A stretch of 64,000 nucleotides of DNA from Hymenopellis radicata (Eukaryota > Basidiomycota > Agaricomycetes > Agaricales > Physalacriaceae), in assembly GCA_015501595.1 (NCBI GenBank), contig JADNRX010000059.1, positions 1 to 64,000 of the forward strand, given 5' to 3'. Shown here in pieces: positions 10,472 through 19,826 of this stretch. Position 1 is the stretch's first letter, and every line of letters begins with the position of its first letter. Under the pieces are notes generated by a model. It saw only the letters and a program-made list of their open reading frames with translations, ran no database searches and had not been told where the DNA came from. Made by a program: the position numbers and the translations under genes.

Positions 10472-12209
10472 CGCTAACCACATGGCGGGTCCACAGCAAA
10501 AGAGAAAGCGAATGGTGGTAGCTGGCCAAGGCGTGAAGGAGACGAAATGAAGGTAGGTCGAATGGTTGTGCCTGCAAGGACCGTTAGCTAGGGTTAGGGT
10601 TCTCGAGGCTTCAAATTTCACAGTGGTCACGCGGATGTGAAGTTTGAAGCCTCGCCTGTGGCTGTGCATTACCTTGGACATGAAAACACGGACTGCCCCC
10701 AGTCCTGCGTGTCTAGTTTGGCTTAGTCCAGTATTGGTGATTAGTAGTAGTCGGGGCGACGCGAGAGGAGTCAGCCAATGCAGAAATTACATAGGTGGAT
10801 GCAGGACAAGGGGGTCTGTTAATCATTAGACACATCCTTTAAGCAGAAGATTGCGTACTTTGCATCGTTTTCTTGGTACGAGAGTGATGCTCCAGCAGCG
10901 TCTTGTGCGTCTTCGTAAAAACCTGGCCTGACGTGTCGTGAATTGAAGTTGTACTGAGCTAGTGAACAGCACGGGTGATTCAATTCGAACCCACACCCGA
11001 ACCCGCCAAGTACCCGCACCCACCTCGCGGGTACGGGTCACCCGCTATAATCTCGGGCCTTGATGATGATGGGTTGACGGGTTCATTTTTTCATGCCCGC
11101 CGACGAACGCCGAGCAATTGCGCGGGGTCCATCGACGTGCATGATACACAGTCAAGCCTCTTCAGCCGTGTATAACGACAGAAAAGGGACATGACAGTCC
11201 AAGAAACCATGCCGTGTTGCCACCTCGATCTTACGCGCCACGGCGTTCGAAAAGTAGCGTCGTCGTAAAAAAAGGGCGGCGAAGATCCCAGAGGAGCGCG
11301 CTGACGGAGCACGCGAAATATGAACAGAGATGCTGCAAACGAGAGTAGAAATGAGGATGTTAGACAAAGAAATTTCTTTAAAAACGTACCTCTGGGCACA
11401 CGGCCGCGACGTTCGTCTAGCCCGTAGTCGTACTCCTTGTATGCGAGAGCAGTCAAACGCGCGCATGCCTGTGCTAGATATTTGAGTATGAGCCTGGCGC
11501 CGTCATATAAACAAGCGCCAGAGCACACAAAACGAGGCCGCTGTCGTCCCGGGCGTCGTCGTCAAAGCGCCTGCAGACCAGGGCTGTCCTGTAGCAAGGC
11601 CGCCTCTCTGAGGGCTTACGCGGCGCGAATGGCGGTCCAAGTAGCGCCATCCCGAAGACAAGCAAAAGCACCCAGAACGCATCCGAGGGTGCAGCGACCG
11701 GCGCAGAGCCAAACCGCCCCAAAAAATCGAAGCAGAAGACAGAAAAGAAGTAAGAGAGAGGCCTCTGAGGCCGACGGGCACGACGCTAACGTCGTGCTGT
11801 GGTGGTGGCGGGTCACAGGGTTCACGGACCGAGACCCGCACCCCTCCCGACCGGGCCAGCCGGCCCGGAGTGATCTGCTGATGGTGGCTCTTTGTCTTAC
11901 CCGTCTCTTTGCCTGTTGTCGTCTTTAAACCGTCTTACCATCACAACGACGATCTGTGTAGGTGCATTCATCGACAATCGTCTAGCAGCATTGCTCTGAC
12001 ATTGCCAGGCCGACGATGAGGTATGCAGGATCCGGACTCTGGAGACATCCCGATACCAGTACGTAGCCCCTCAGATCTGTGTACTGGTTGATCAGAACTT
12101 GTGTCTCTTAGATTAGTCTTTCTTACCCTTCCGTCACGTTCACAGTTGGTGCTTTTCGGTTATCTGTACCCCTTTTCAATATATCGTGTTGATTGTCAAA
12201 ATCTCGCGC
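10472..12209. repeat. Left arm of a 4.3-kb inverted repeat
   Basis: This 1.74-kb segment is present in reverse complement at 13049-14781. Matching landmarks are CTAACCACATGG at the outer end, AGAAAGCGAATGGTGGTAGC, the run CGAGGCTTCAAATTT, CATGAAAACACGGACTGCCC, TTCGTCGGCGGGCATG-type sequence near 11100, and TCAATATATCGTGTTGATTG at the inner end. Identity appears to be about 90% over long blocks. Near its outer end it has TAGGGTTAGGGTT. Short frames here are in low-complexity GGGT/ACCC-rich or arm sequence and are not credible genes. Confidence 0.85.
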
Positions 12210-13048
12210 GCGGTTGTCAAAAATTTCGCGCCCAATTGTCTGAACTCTCGCCCTATTTAATTGTGAGAATCTCGCGCTCCATTGTCTGAATTCTCGCGCG
12301 ATAAAATCTCGCGTCGATACTACATTCGAAATCTCGTGCTGGACGGTCAGACAGGTCGAAATCTCGCGGGCCCACCGACCAACAAATCTCGCGGGCACGA
12401 CAATGCTAGACAGGAATCTCGCCTGCATGACACCGAAAACCTCGCGCCGGAGGGCCCACGTATATGAGTGTCGGATTGCACATTTAATATAGGCTGAGAA
12501 CCGCGAGTTTTCCATTGATTTTGAGGGTGTTCCGCGAGATTTTGAGACCTTCAAACCCCGACTGTCCATCCTGTTCCGCGAGATTCTCACCCTGAATTTG
12601 AGAAGCGCGAGTTCTTTTGACTTAGCTTTCTGCCGAGAGTTTTTAGTGGGCTTAGGTCATGACGCGAGATTTGAATGATGTTGCCGCGAAATTTTCAGAT
12701 AAGGTGGGCCCTCCGACGCGAGATTTTCAGTGTCATACGGGCGAGATTTCTATCTACCATTGACATGCCCCAAGATTTGTTAGTCGATAGGCCCGCGAAA
12801 TTTGAGCCTGTCCAGCGCGAATTTTCCGACGGTCTAGCGCGATATTTCGAGTGCCGTACGACACGCGGTTTCATCGCGTGAGATTTCAGACTGTTTGGCG
12901 CGAGATTTTTCAGAACGAAACAGCGAGATTTCGGACAATCCAGCGCGAGATTTTGACAACCGGGGCGCGAGATTTTAACAACCGGGCGCGAGATTTTAAC
13001 AACTGGGCGCGAGATTTTAACAACTGGGCGCGAGATTTTAACAACCGG
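12210..13048. repeat. Core array of AAATCTCGCG / CGCGAGATTT motifs
   Basis: Degenerate AAATCTCGCG copies face one way from the left arm to about 12450. From about 12500 to 13070 they face the other way (CGCGAGATTT). At least a dozen are exact 10-mers and many more differ by one or two bases. From about 12955 to 13060 the motif sits in a nearly perfect 21-bp tandem unit (core GGGCGCGAGATTTTAAC), five to six copies. The array turns round near 12480, so the whole structure is a palindrome in motif orientation as well as in sequence. Confidence 0.85.
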
Positions 13049-14781
13049 GCGCGAGATTTTGACAATCAACACGATATATTGAAAAGGGGTACAGATAACC
13101 GAAAAGCACCAACTCTGAACGTGACAGAAGGGTAAGAAAGACTAATCTAAGAGACACAAGTTCTGATCAACCAGGACACAGATCTGAGGGGCTACGTACT
13201 GGTATCGGGACTGGCTAAGTGTCTCCAGAGTCCGGATCCTGCATACCTCATCGTCGTCCTGGCAATGTCAGAGCAATGCTGCTAGACGATTGTCGATGAA
13301 TGCACCTACACAGATCGTCGTTGTGATGGTAAGACGACAACCGGCAAAGAGACGAGTAAGACAAAGAGCAGCACATCGGTCCGGGCCGGTTAACCCGGTC
13401 GGGGTTGCGGGTACGGGTGCGGGTCTCGGTCCGTGAACCCTGTGAGCTCCCACCACCACAGCACGACGTTAGCGTCGTGCCCGTCGGCCTCAGAGGCCTC
13501 TCTTACTTCTTTTCTGTCTTCTGCTTCGCTTTTTTGGGGCGGTTTGGCTCTGGGCCGGGCCGCTGCACCCTCGGATGTGTTCCGGAGTGCTTTCTTTGTG
13601 TTTGTCTTCGGGACGGCGCTACTTGGACCGCCATTCGCGCCGCGTAAGCCCTGAGAGGGGCGGCCTTGCTACAGGACAGCCCTGGTCTGCAGGCGCTTTG
13701 ACGACGACGCCCGGGACGACAGCGGACTCATTTTGTGTGCTCTGGCGCTTGTTTATATGACGGCGCCAGGCTCATACTCAAATATCTAGCATAGGCATGC
13801 GCGCGTTGACTGCTCTCGCATGCAAGGAGTGCGACTACGGGCTAGACGACGTCGCGGACGTGTTCTAACCCAGAGGTACGTTTTTAAAGAAATTTCTTTG
13901 TCGAACATCCTCATCTCTATTCTCGTTTGCAGCATCTTTGTTCATATTTCGCGTGCTCCGTCAGCGCGCTGCTCTGGGATCTATTTGGGATCTTCGCCGC
14001 CCGTGTTTATGACGACGCTACTTTTCGAACGCCGTGGCGCGCAAGCCCTCTGTATCGAGGTGGCAACACTCCAGCATGGTTCCTTGGACTGTCATGTCCC
14101 TTTTCTGTCGTTATACACGGCTGAAGAGGCTTGATTGTGTATCATGCACGTCGATGGACCCCGCGCAATTGCTCGGCGTTCGTCGGCGGGCATGAAAAAA
14201 TGAACCATCAATGCCCGAGGGTGATTATAGCGGGTGACCCGTACCCGCGAGGTGGGTGCGTGTACTTGGCGGGTTCGGGTGTGGGTTCGACTTGAATCAC
14301 CCGCGGGACCCGTGCTGTTCACTAGCTCAGTTCAACTTCAATTCACGAGACACGTCAGGTTTTTACGAAGACGAACAAGACGCTGCTGGAGTATCACTCT
14401 CGTACCAAGGAAACAGTGCAAAGTACGCAATCTTCTGCCTAAGGGACGTCTCTAATGATTAACAGACCGACTCGTCCTGCATCCGCCTAATTTCTGCCTT
14501 GGCACTCCCGGAAAACATCAAATCCTCGCCGCTGACTCCTCTCGCATCGCCCCGACTACTACCAAATCCCAATACTGGACCAAGCCAAACTAGACACGCA
14601 GGACGGGGGGGGCAGTCCGTGTTTTCATGTCCAAGGTAATGCACAGCCACAGGCGAGGCTTCAAATTTGAAGCCTCGAGAACCCTAACCATAGCTAACAC
14701 CTTAATTTCGTCTCCTTCACGCCGTGGTCAGCTACCACCATTCGCTTTCTCTTTTTGCTGTGGACCGGCCATGTGGTTAGA
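13049..14781. repeat. Right arm of the 4.3-kb inverted repeat
   Basis: Reverse complement of 10472-12209. The palindrome CGAGGCTTCAAATTTGAAGC near 14657 is continuous here but interrupted by about 24 bases in the left arm. The outer end carries AACCCTAACC. Arm lengths are nearly equal (1738 and 1733 bp). Confidence 0.85.
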
Positions 14782-14898
14782 GCCCACTCTCGCAGCGTCT
14801 CGCTCTCTTTTCTTTCTTCCCTGCAGGCTTATACTCCGCGGTGACTGCCCACGCCATCAACTCTCACAGGTCGCGTATCCCTGTGCTCATCGTCGACC

Positions 14899-15440
14899 AT
14901 GATGTCAACGACCATCGACCTGTACCCGCCGGCCCTACTACTACTGCCGGCTCTCTTTCACTTTCAGCACAAAGACAGCGCAGCTTGAGGAAGACCGTCG
15001 TATCGGCGCGCAACTACGAAGACTTTGGCATCTCGGGCGTCCTCATCGTCAACGACGTAACCCGCATATACTCTTGCTGCAGATGGCCCACGCCTTTTTA
15101 AAGCTGTGCGTAGCCCCTTGTTGAGTTTTCTGCATTTTCTGACATCAGGACAGGCAAGATCGGCAGTCTCAAGCAGCTGCTGGACGACAGGCTGGTACCG
15201 CCCTGGTCCGCCCAAGGGCTTAGAGCAATTCAACGTGTCGCATGGCCTAGAAAATGGCTAGAATATCAGCGACTCCAACCTTGAGACGTTCATGGTGCGT
15301 TCTCATTGTCGTCCGCGATGTTGGCAGTAAGCTAAAACTCGACCAGTATCCATTCGTACCCGGGCATATATCCAAGCCAAAGGAGTGCAAGAACCTGTTC
15401 TTCGTGCAAATGCCTGAACGCAGTCCGTAGTGCTTGTCGC
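14899..15440 (+). pseudogene. Relic of CFIm25/NUDT21 (pre-mRNA cleavage factor Im 25-kDa subunit)
   Basis: MSTTIDLYPP at 14902 is the usual fungal start of this Nudix-fold protein. It is followed by KTVVSARNYEDFGISGVLIV, then ILLLQMAHAF in a shifted frame, LKQLLDDRLVPPWSAQGL, NLETFM, and YPFVPGHISKPKECKNLFFV with QMPERS. The last block is diagnostic of the family. Intron borders still look intact (GTGCGTTC..CGACCAG before YPFVPG). Stops and at least three frame changes interrupt the coding blocks and the C-terminal third is not recognisable. A functional copy should exist elsewhere. It begins about 120 bp outside the right arm of the inverted repeat. Confidence 0.6.
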
Positions 15441-16229
15441 CAGTCTGGGCTGAATTTGCTCGCAGAAGTGTCGCGCGCCTCGAATCGCGCCCTGTACCGA
15501 TACCATCATCATGGCCGAGGAGCCTCCATCAAACACTGCGTATAATGACAACGGATATTCGCATTTTTCTGAGTGCATTCGCCGGCACGGACAAGCCTCT
15601 CCATATCATCCTGGTCAACGCGGAGGAGTCCGGATCGACCATACTTCGGATAATGCTGACTTGTATGCCGAATAAGACCAGCAGTCAGCAATGGAGAGGG
15701 AGGTCTGTATAACGCACGAAACGGAAATGCGCGTAGAGAACATGGACAGTCGCTATGTTGGACCCTTGCAGAATGATTGTCAAAGTCGAAGCTCGGAGGA
15801 GGAATATCTGTGAAAGGCGACTTAATTTAGTGTTGATCTTCCTGGCTTGTATGCTGTTAACGGACTGTCTTGGTGCGTTTGTGTTCTTCCGTTTGACTTA
15901 CTTATAATAATATTCTTTCTCAGTTCTTTAGCTCGTAATCAGTCGCTCATTCGTCAATCTTACTATCTGTTCTGCAGCTTCCCAATGATCAAGGGATTGC
16001 AGAGATCGCGGACCTCCAGCAAACAAGTCACAGATCGTCTTGCATTCAGGACTCAAAATGGTTTGCCCCGACGCTTCCCTACCCAGAATGGCATACCACC
16101 TGCTCAGCATCCTACCCCTCTTGCGCTTCAGGCCGATCTCGTCAATGCATATCACGAGCAGGTCCGGAAGTGAAGCTTTGAAGATGCACAGTTGGCGCCA
16201 ACGGGCTCTCGCTAATCGGAATATCTTAT
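15441..16229. other. Gene debris, nothing identified
   Basis: Short open frames with no recognisable motifs. The first part may be the degraded 3' end of the CFIm25 relic. Confidence 0.35.
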
Positions 16230-16365
16230 TCGCCTTATGAGCATATCGTGGAGGGTCGGGATGAGCTAGTGATGATGATGTTTCAGTACCTCTTGGAGAA
16301 CGTGGATGCTGCGAATGTCAAGCTCACCCCCAATGAAGTCACAGAGATCAGGAAAGTAATTGGCA
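16230..16365 (+). pseudogene. C-terminal fragment resembling an aldo-keto reductase
   Basis: The frame EHIVEGRDELVMMM, then YLLENVDAANVKLTPNEVTE and IRKVIG, resembles the end of AKR-family reductases, which usually read YLEEN..V.LTPEEV.EIR. No NADPH-binding or catalytic part was found upstream. Treated as a remnant. Confidence 0.4.
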
Positions 16366-16927
16366 ACTTTCTTTTAATTTCGGTCTGTTGTGAGCTCAAC
16401 TGTGTTCCAGAACTCATAACATTGTTCTAGTTTCTTCCTAGATACAAGCTAACTATGCCTAAGCTATGACTTAGCTATGCGTAGCTAGGTCTATACATTT
16501 TTCAATATCAGATTCAGTCACGTGACGGGAGACCGACTTGATGACTCAGACTGTATTCCCGAAACTTCCTCACAACGACAACCATGTCATTGTTTTGCCT
16601 TTGGCGATGGCTGGCCAGCGCAACGGTTGACAGTCCCGGCATGGACCTCTAGGCATGCATGGGCTGGCCTGGGTGAATAGTATGAGTCTGGCAGGCTACG
16701 GCGGTCAGGGAAGCAGCGGCAACGGTCGGGGGAGCGGCGGCGGCGGTCGGGCGAGCGGTCACGGTGGCGGGACAGACGGTTATTGAGGAAAGGTCAGTAT
16801 ATCGTCTTTTCTCATTCACATCATATTTCTCTCCCGGCTCCCCGCCTCCCATCCCGTCGTCCCGCTGCTAAGTTCTCACTTCCTACTTCACCGTCGTTCA
16901 GTAGATCTACGTATTTGATGTATTTTT
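16366..16927. other. Intergenic, no gene seen
   Basis: Contains a GGC/GGT-rich stretch at about 16690-16775 (reads as Gly-rich on the plus strand). No gene is supported. Confidence 0.35.
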
Positions 16928-17136
16928 GTGAAATCTCGCGGTACCTTGTAGCTGAAATCTCGCGGTACTACGTTCGTCTCAAATCTCGCGCGACTGAACT
17001 GAAAAATCTCGCGCGATTGAACTAAAAAATCTCGCGCTGACTACTTTTCAAAATCTCGCGCTGGTTTTCACTTGGTCAATACTTAGCGCGAGATTTTTTA
17101 AGGTGTTTTCTCGGAAGAACTGTGCCTGTAGGCAGA
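16928..17136. repeat. Left half of a second AAATCTCGCG array
   Basis: Six plus-orientation AAATCTCGCG copies spaced about 24 bp lie at 16930-17060. One inverted GCGCGAGATTTTTT lies near 17084. The array is interrupted by the hAT-type insertion and resumes at 18796. Confidence 0.8.
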
Positions 17137-17144
17137 GCAAAATC

Positions 17145-18795
17145 CAGTGTAGTCATTAAGGTTAAGGGCTTATTTAAGCCCACTTTCTGTACTTAAGCGC
17201 TTAATGTTCGATAACCCTTAAATAAGCCTACTCATTTAAGCCCTCTTTAAGCCCTCTTTACTGCTAATTTTATGATATTTCAAAGTCATCGCCTGAACCT
17301 TCCTTTGCCCATCATCGGGTGACTCGTCCAAATACTCCGCCTGCATCAGCTCTATCCGTTGCTCCTCATCAGTAAACACTTGCTACAACGCGATCATAGA
17401 CCAGGTACGTCAACGGGATGTTCTGGATCTCCTCTAAACAAGTGTCAAGACTGCAAGCGTAGCGAACAGCCATCTCTTTCGCTTTTGAGTATTTTGCCCC
17501 ATCTGGAACTGAGTCACTATCAGATGCAGCATCACTCCCAGTAAGAACGGCGTCTGTTAGTTTCCGTTTCCTGACGTTTATTTCCTCTAATTCTGTTCTT
17601 TTCCGTAGGATTCTGTAATTTTCCGTAATTTTGATAGCTTTCAATCTGGAATCTTTGAGAAGTCTCTAAATCTTTCAACAAAGGTTTGCAGAGTCACTCA
17701 CTTTCGCCAACTTTTGCCCAGAGTTGTCACAAAGTAAGTCAAGTTTCGAAAACTTTCGATACTCTTCATTGCAATCTGGACGTCGCGACTTGGTCGCGAC
17801 TTAAAATCACTTGTTCCCATTGATTGACGTAATACCCTTCTCTCCCTCTTACCGCCACGTCAGCGCCGTCGACCATCGTCCCTCTCCCTACCGTGGCCCT
17901 CTCTTCGTGCCCGCACTGCCGATTTTGCTGGACAACGACAGCTAGACCCTCTGTGGGCGCGACTGCTGCCATCAAGGCCGAACCAAGAGCGGAACCCACG
18001 AGGACCTTGAAAGCGGTGGTGGACCGACGCCGCGGCTACACCTGACGAGGACAACTAGAGGATCCATGACAATCGAACAAATCGCCTAGGATGGCATGAG
18101 CATATGGCCTATGTGACGGCACTGTAAGGCGAGTACTTACAGAATCGGGACCTCCACATACCATCTATTCTGACGGCGTTGACTCGCAGGCATCGCAGTT
18201 CTTTTGGTCATCCTCATGTGTTATCTATGCATCTGCGTCGCGGTCCTGTTGGTGTGTAGTGCCATATCTGGGTCTACTCTGTCACTGACGGCGTCTCATC
18301 GTAGCGCCCCGAAGCGATTACCTGATTACGATGCCGAAGCTATGGAACCCGCACAACGCGGCAGCGCACGTCTGGGCAGGTTTGCAGTGGGCGGCAGCGG
18401 GAGGCCGGAGTGGCAGGTAGGGATTAGTACCAGTAATCGCGTAGCTGTATATTTCTGTATCTCGAATGTGAAAACGGATTTAAACGAAAGGAAACGGAAA
18501 TTCGAAAGGAATAGAACGGATATTAACAGGAAAAAAATCTGTATTTCGGTCGTTTTTCTGTATGCAAACAGATTTACAGAAATAAAGGCCAGGAAACGGC
18601 AAATAACAGACGCCTTTCTTACTGGGCATCACTCTCGACTGCTCGTTCCTCCTCGATCCATGGGATAGCACAGCCACAGAAGTACTTAAGGGTTATTAAG
18701 CCCTTAAGCATGGTTCGGAGCGGTCTTAAGGCTTCGTTCTTAAGCCCCTTAAGCCCTTAAATGCTATTAAGCCTTAGGGCTTAATGACTACACTG
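17145..18795. mobile_element. Non-autonomous hAT-type transposon with 8-bp target duplication
   Basis: The ends are exact inverted repeats, CAGTGTAGTCATTAAG at 17145-17160 and its reverse complement at 18780-18795. The flanks carry an 8-bp direct repeat GCAAAATC (17137-17144 and 18796-18803). An 8-bp duplication with termini beginning CAG(T/G)G is the hAT signature. Subterminal TTAAGCCC/GGGCTTAA copies cluster within about 120 bp of both ends, as expected for transposase binding sites. No transposase domain was found in its 1651 bp, so it would need a helper. It contains a second element. Confidence 0.85.
17538..18625. mobile_element. Inverted-repeat element nested in the hAT-type element
   Basis: The ends match as inverted repeats: CCAGTAAGAACGGCGTCTGT at the left, and the right end in reverse complement differs by one base over those 20 and then stays similar for about 60 bp. 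The flanking direct repeat is GCATCACTC (17529-17537 and 18626-18634), 9 bp. TTCCGT and TTCTGT words recur near both ends. No transposase is recognisable. A 9-bp duplication is usual for Mutator-like elements, but the CCAGTAAG terminus could also be a hAT with an 8-bp duplication and a chance extra base. Confidence 0.72.
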
Positions 18796-18803
18796 GCAAA
18801 ATC

Positions 18804-19090
18804 TCGCGCTGTCTTCTGAAATCTCGCGCTCCTTGACCTGAAATCTCGCGCTCTGACGGTAACAAGAAATCTCGCGCCCAGACAAACTTGCGCGGTACCC
18901 TCACTAAAATCTTGCGCTAGCTCGTTGGACATCTCGGGGTGGTTTACAATCAAAATATCTCGTGTATTCATCTGAATCTTGCGCTTCTGTTTGAAATCTC
19001 GCGGAGGCTGCCCACAAATCTTGTGGTGTCTACCACTCGAAATCTCGCACATGGCGGCACGCCATCTTGAAGGAAAATCTCGCGGTAAGC
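18804..19090. repeat. Right half of the second AAATCTCGCG array
   Basis: About a dozen plus-orientation motif copies. The first few are exact and closely spaced (22-26 bp); later ones are degenerate (AATCTTGCGC, AATATCTCGTG). It ends with AAAATCTCGCGG at about 19075. Confidence 0.8.
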
Positions 19091-19156
19091 ATAGAATGTG
19101 TGAAATTCCAGGGGATGTATTTAATGTGCAGTCCGACGTTGATATGTTGGTGTCAT

Positions 19157-19740
19157 CTACATGTATACAAATAGTGCTTTTGCAAGGGCAAGTTCCTTGG
19201 ACCCTCTTGGACCTCGATGCGTCACGACTTGCGATGATGCGTCATTGCCAACAGGAAGTACCAGCTCAATTACGCCGCCCCAGAAGCTCATCAGATGCGC
19301 TTCCATGCCGATGATGTTCGTGTTCGACGAAGGTAGCTCACCCATGACGCGTGACGGGAAGAATCGTTTACCTGCACATAACTATCGTAAGCCTCGCCCT
19401 ACTTATAGTTGCAGAATAAGATCAACATTGATGAAAGAACCAAACCACTCCAAAGCATCTGACGAGAATAGATGCACTGTTGCACGGTCCGTTCGCGTCT
19501 CAACAGTCGCGCCTAGTACTGGCAGGACTTCTAAAAGAGTGTAATCGTAAGCAGAACGGACCGATAGTCAATAGAACAAGGAAGACAGATTCCGTCGGTC
19601 GCAGCAGTCTCAGAGCACACGGCGAAAAGAGGTCAGCTGTAACGAGAAGGTAGCGAGCGCCGAGGGCTATGGGACACTGAAAAATCGAGAGCACTGGCAT
19701 AATGCTTTCTGCTTCTCAGACATCGGAATTTGAGTGTTTT
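19157..19740 (-). other. Coding-like sequence of unknown identity
   Basis: Minus-strand blocks look protein-like: LEVLPVLGATVETRTDRATV followed by HLFSSDALEWFGSFINVDLI, then, after a possible intron ending GTGCAG near 19370, LPSSNTNIIGMEAHLMSFWG and GVIELVLPVGNDASSQVVTH. No family is recognised. No convincing start or end was found, and it lies next to the transposon island, so it may be a relic. Confidence 0.3.
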
Positions 19741-19826
19741 CACGATTCTTTTAAGATATAGTGCTTGTGGGTCCTATGTGAGTTAAGCAACAAGGAACGC
19801 AACAAGTGCACTCACTTGTGACAGTA

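Noticed and set aside
12955..13060. CRISPR-like array (regular short repeats)
   Set aside because: The spacing is a 21-bp tandem unit without unique spacers, in a fungal genome. It is a minisatellite.
12851..13135. Repetitive open frame (NNRARDFNNWARDF) in the palindrome core
   Set aside because: A direct product of the 21-bp repeat, whose length is a multiple of three. Frames stay open on both strands for the same reason.
10472..14781. Several 100-160 codon frames within the palindrome arms
   Set aside because: They occur in mirrored copies on opposite strands, in GGGT/ACCC-rich sequence, and none resembles a protein family.
17369..17644. 91-codon minus-strand frame (RKRTELEEINVRKRKLTDAV) inside the hAT element as a transposase remnant
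   Set aside because: It shows no RNase-H-like, BED or hATC motif and overlaps the inverted end of the nested element.
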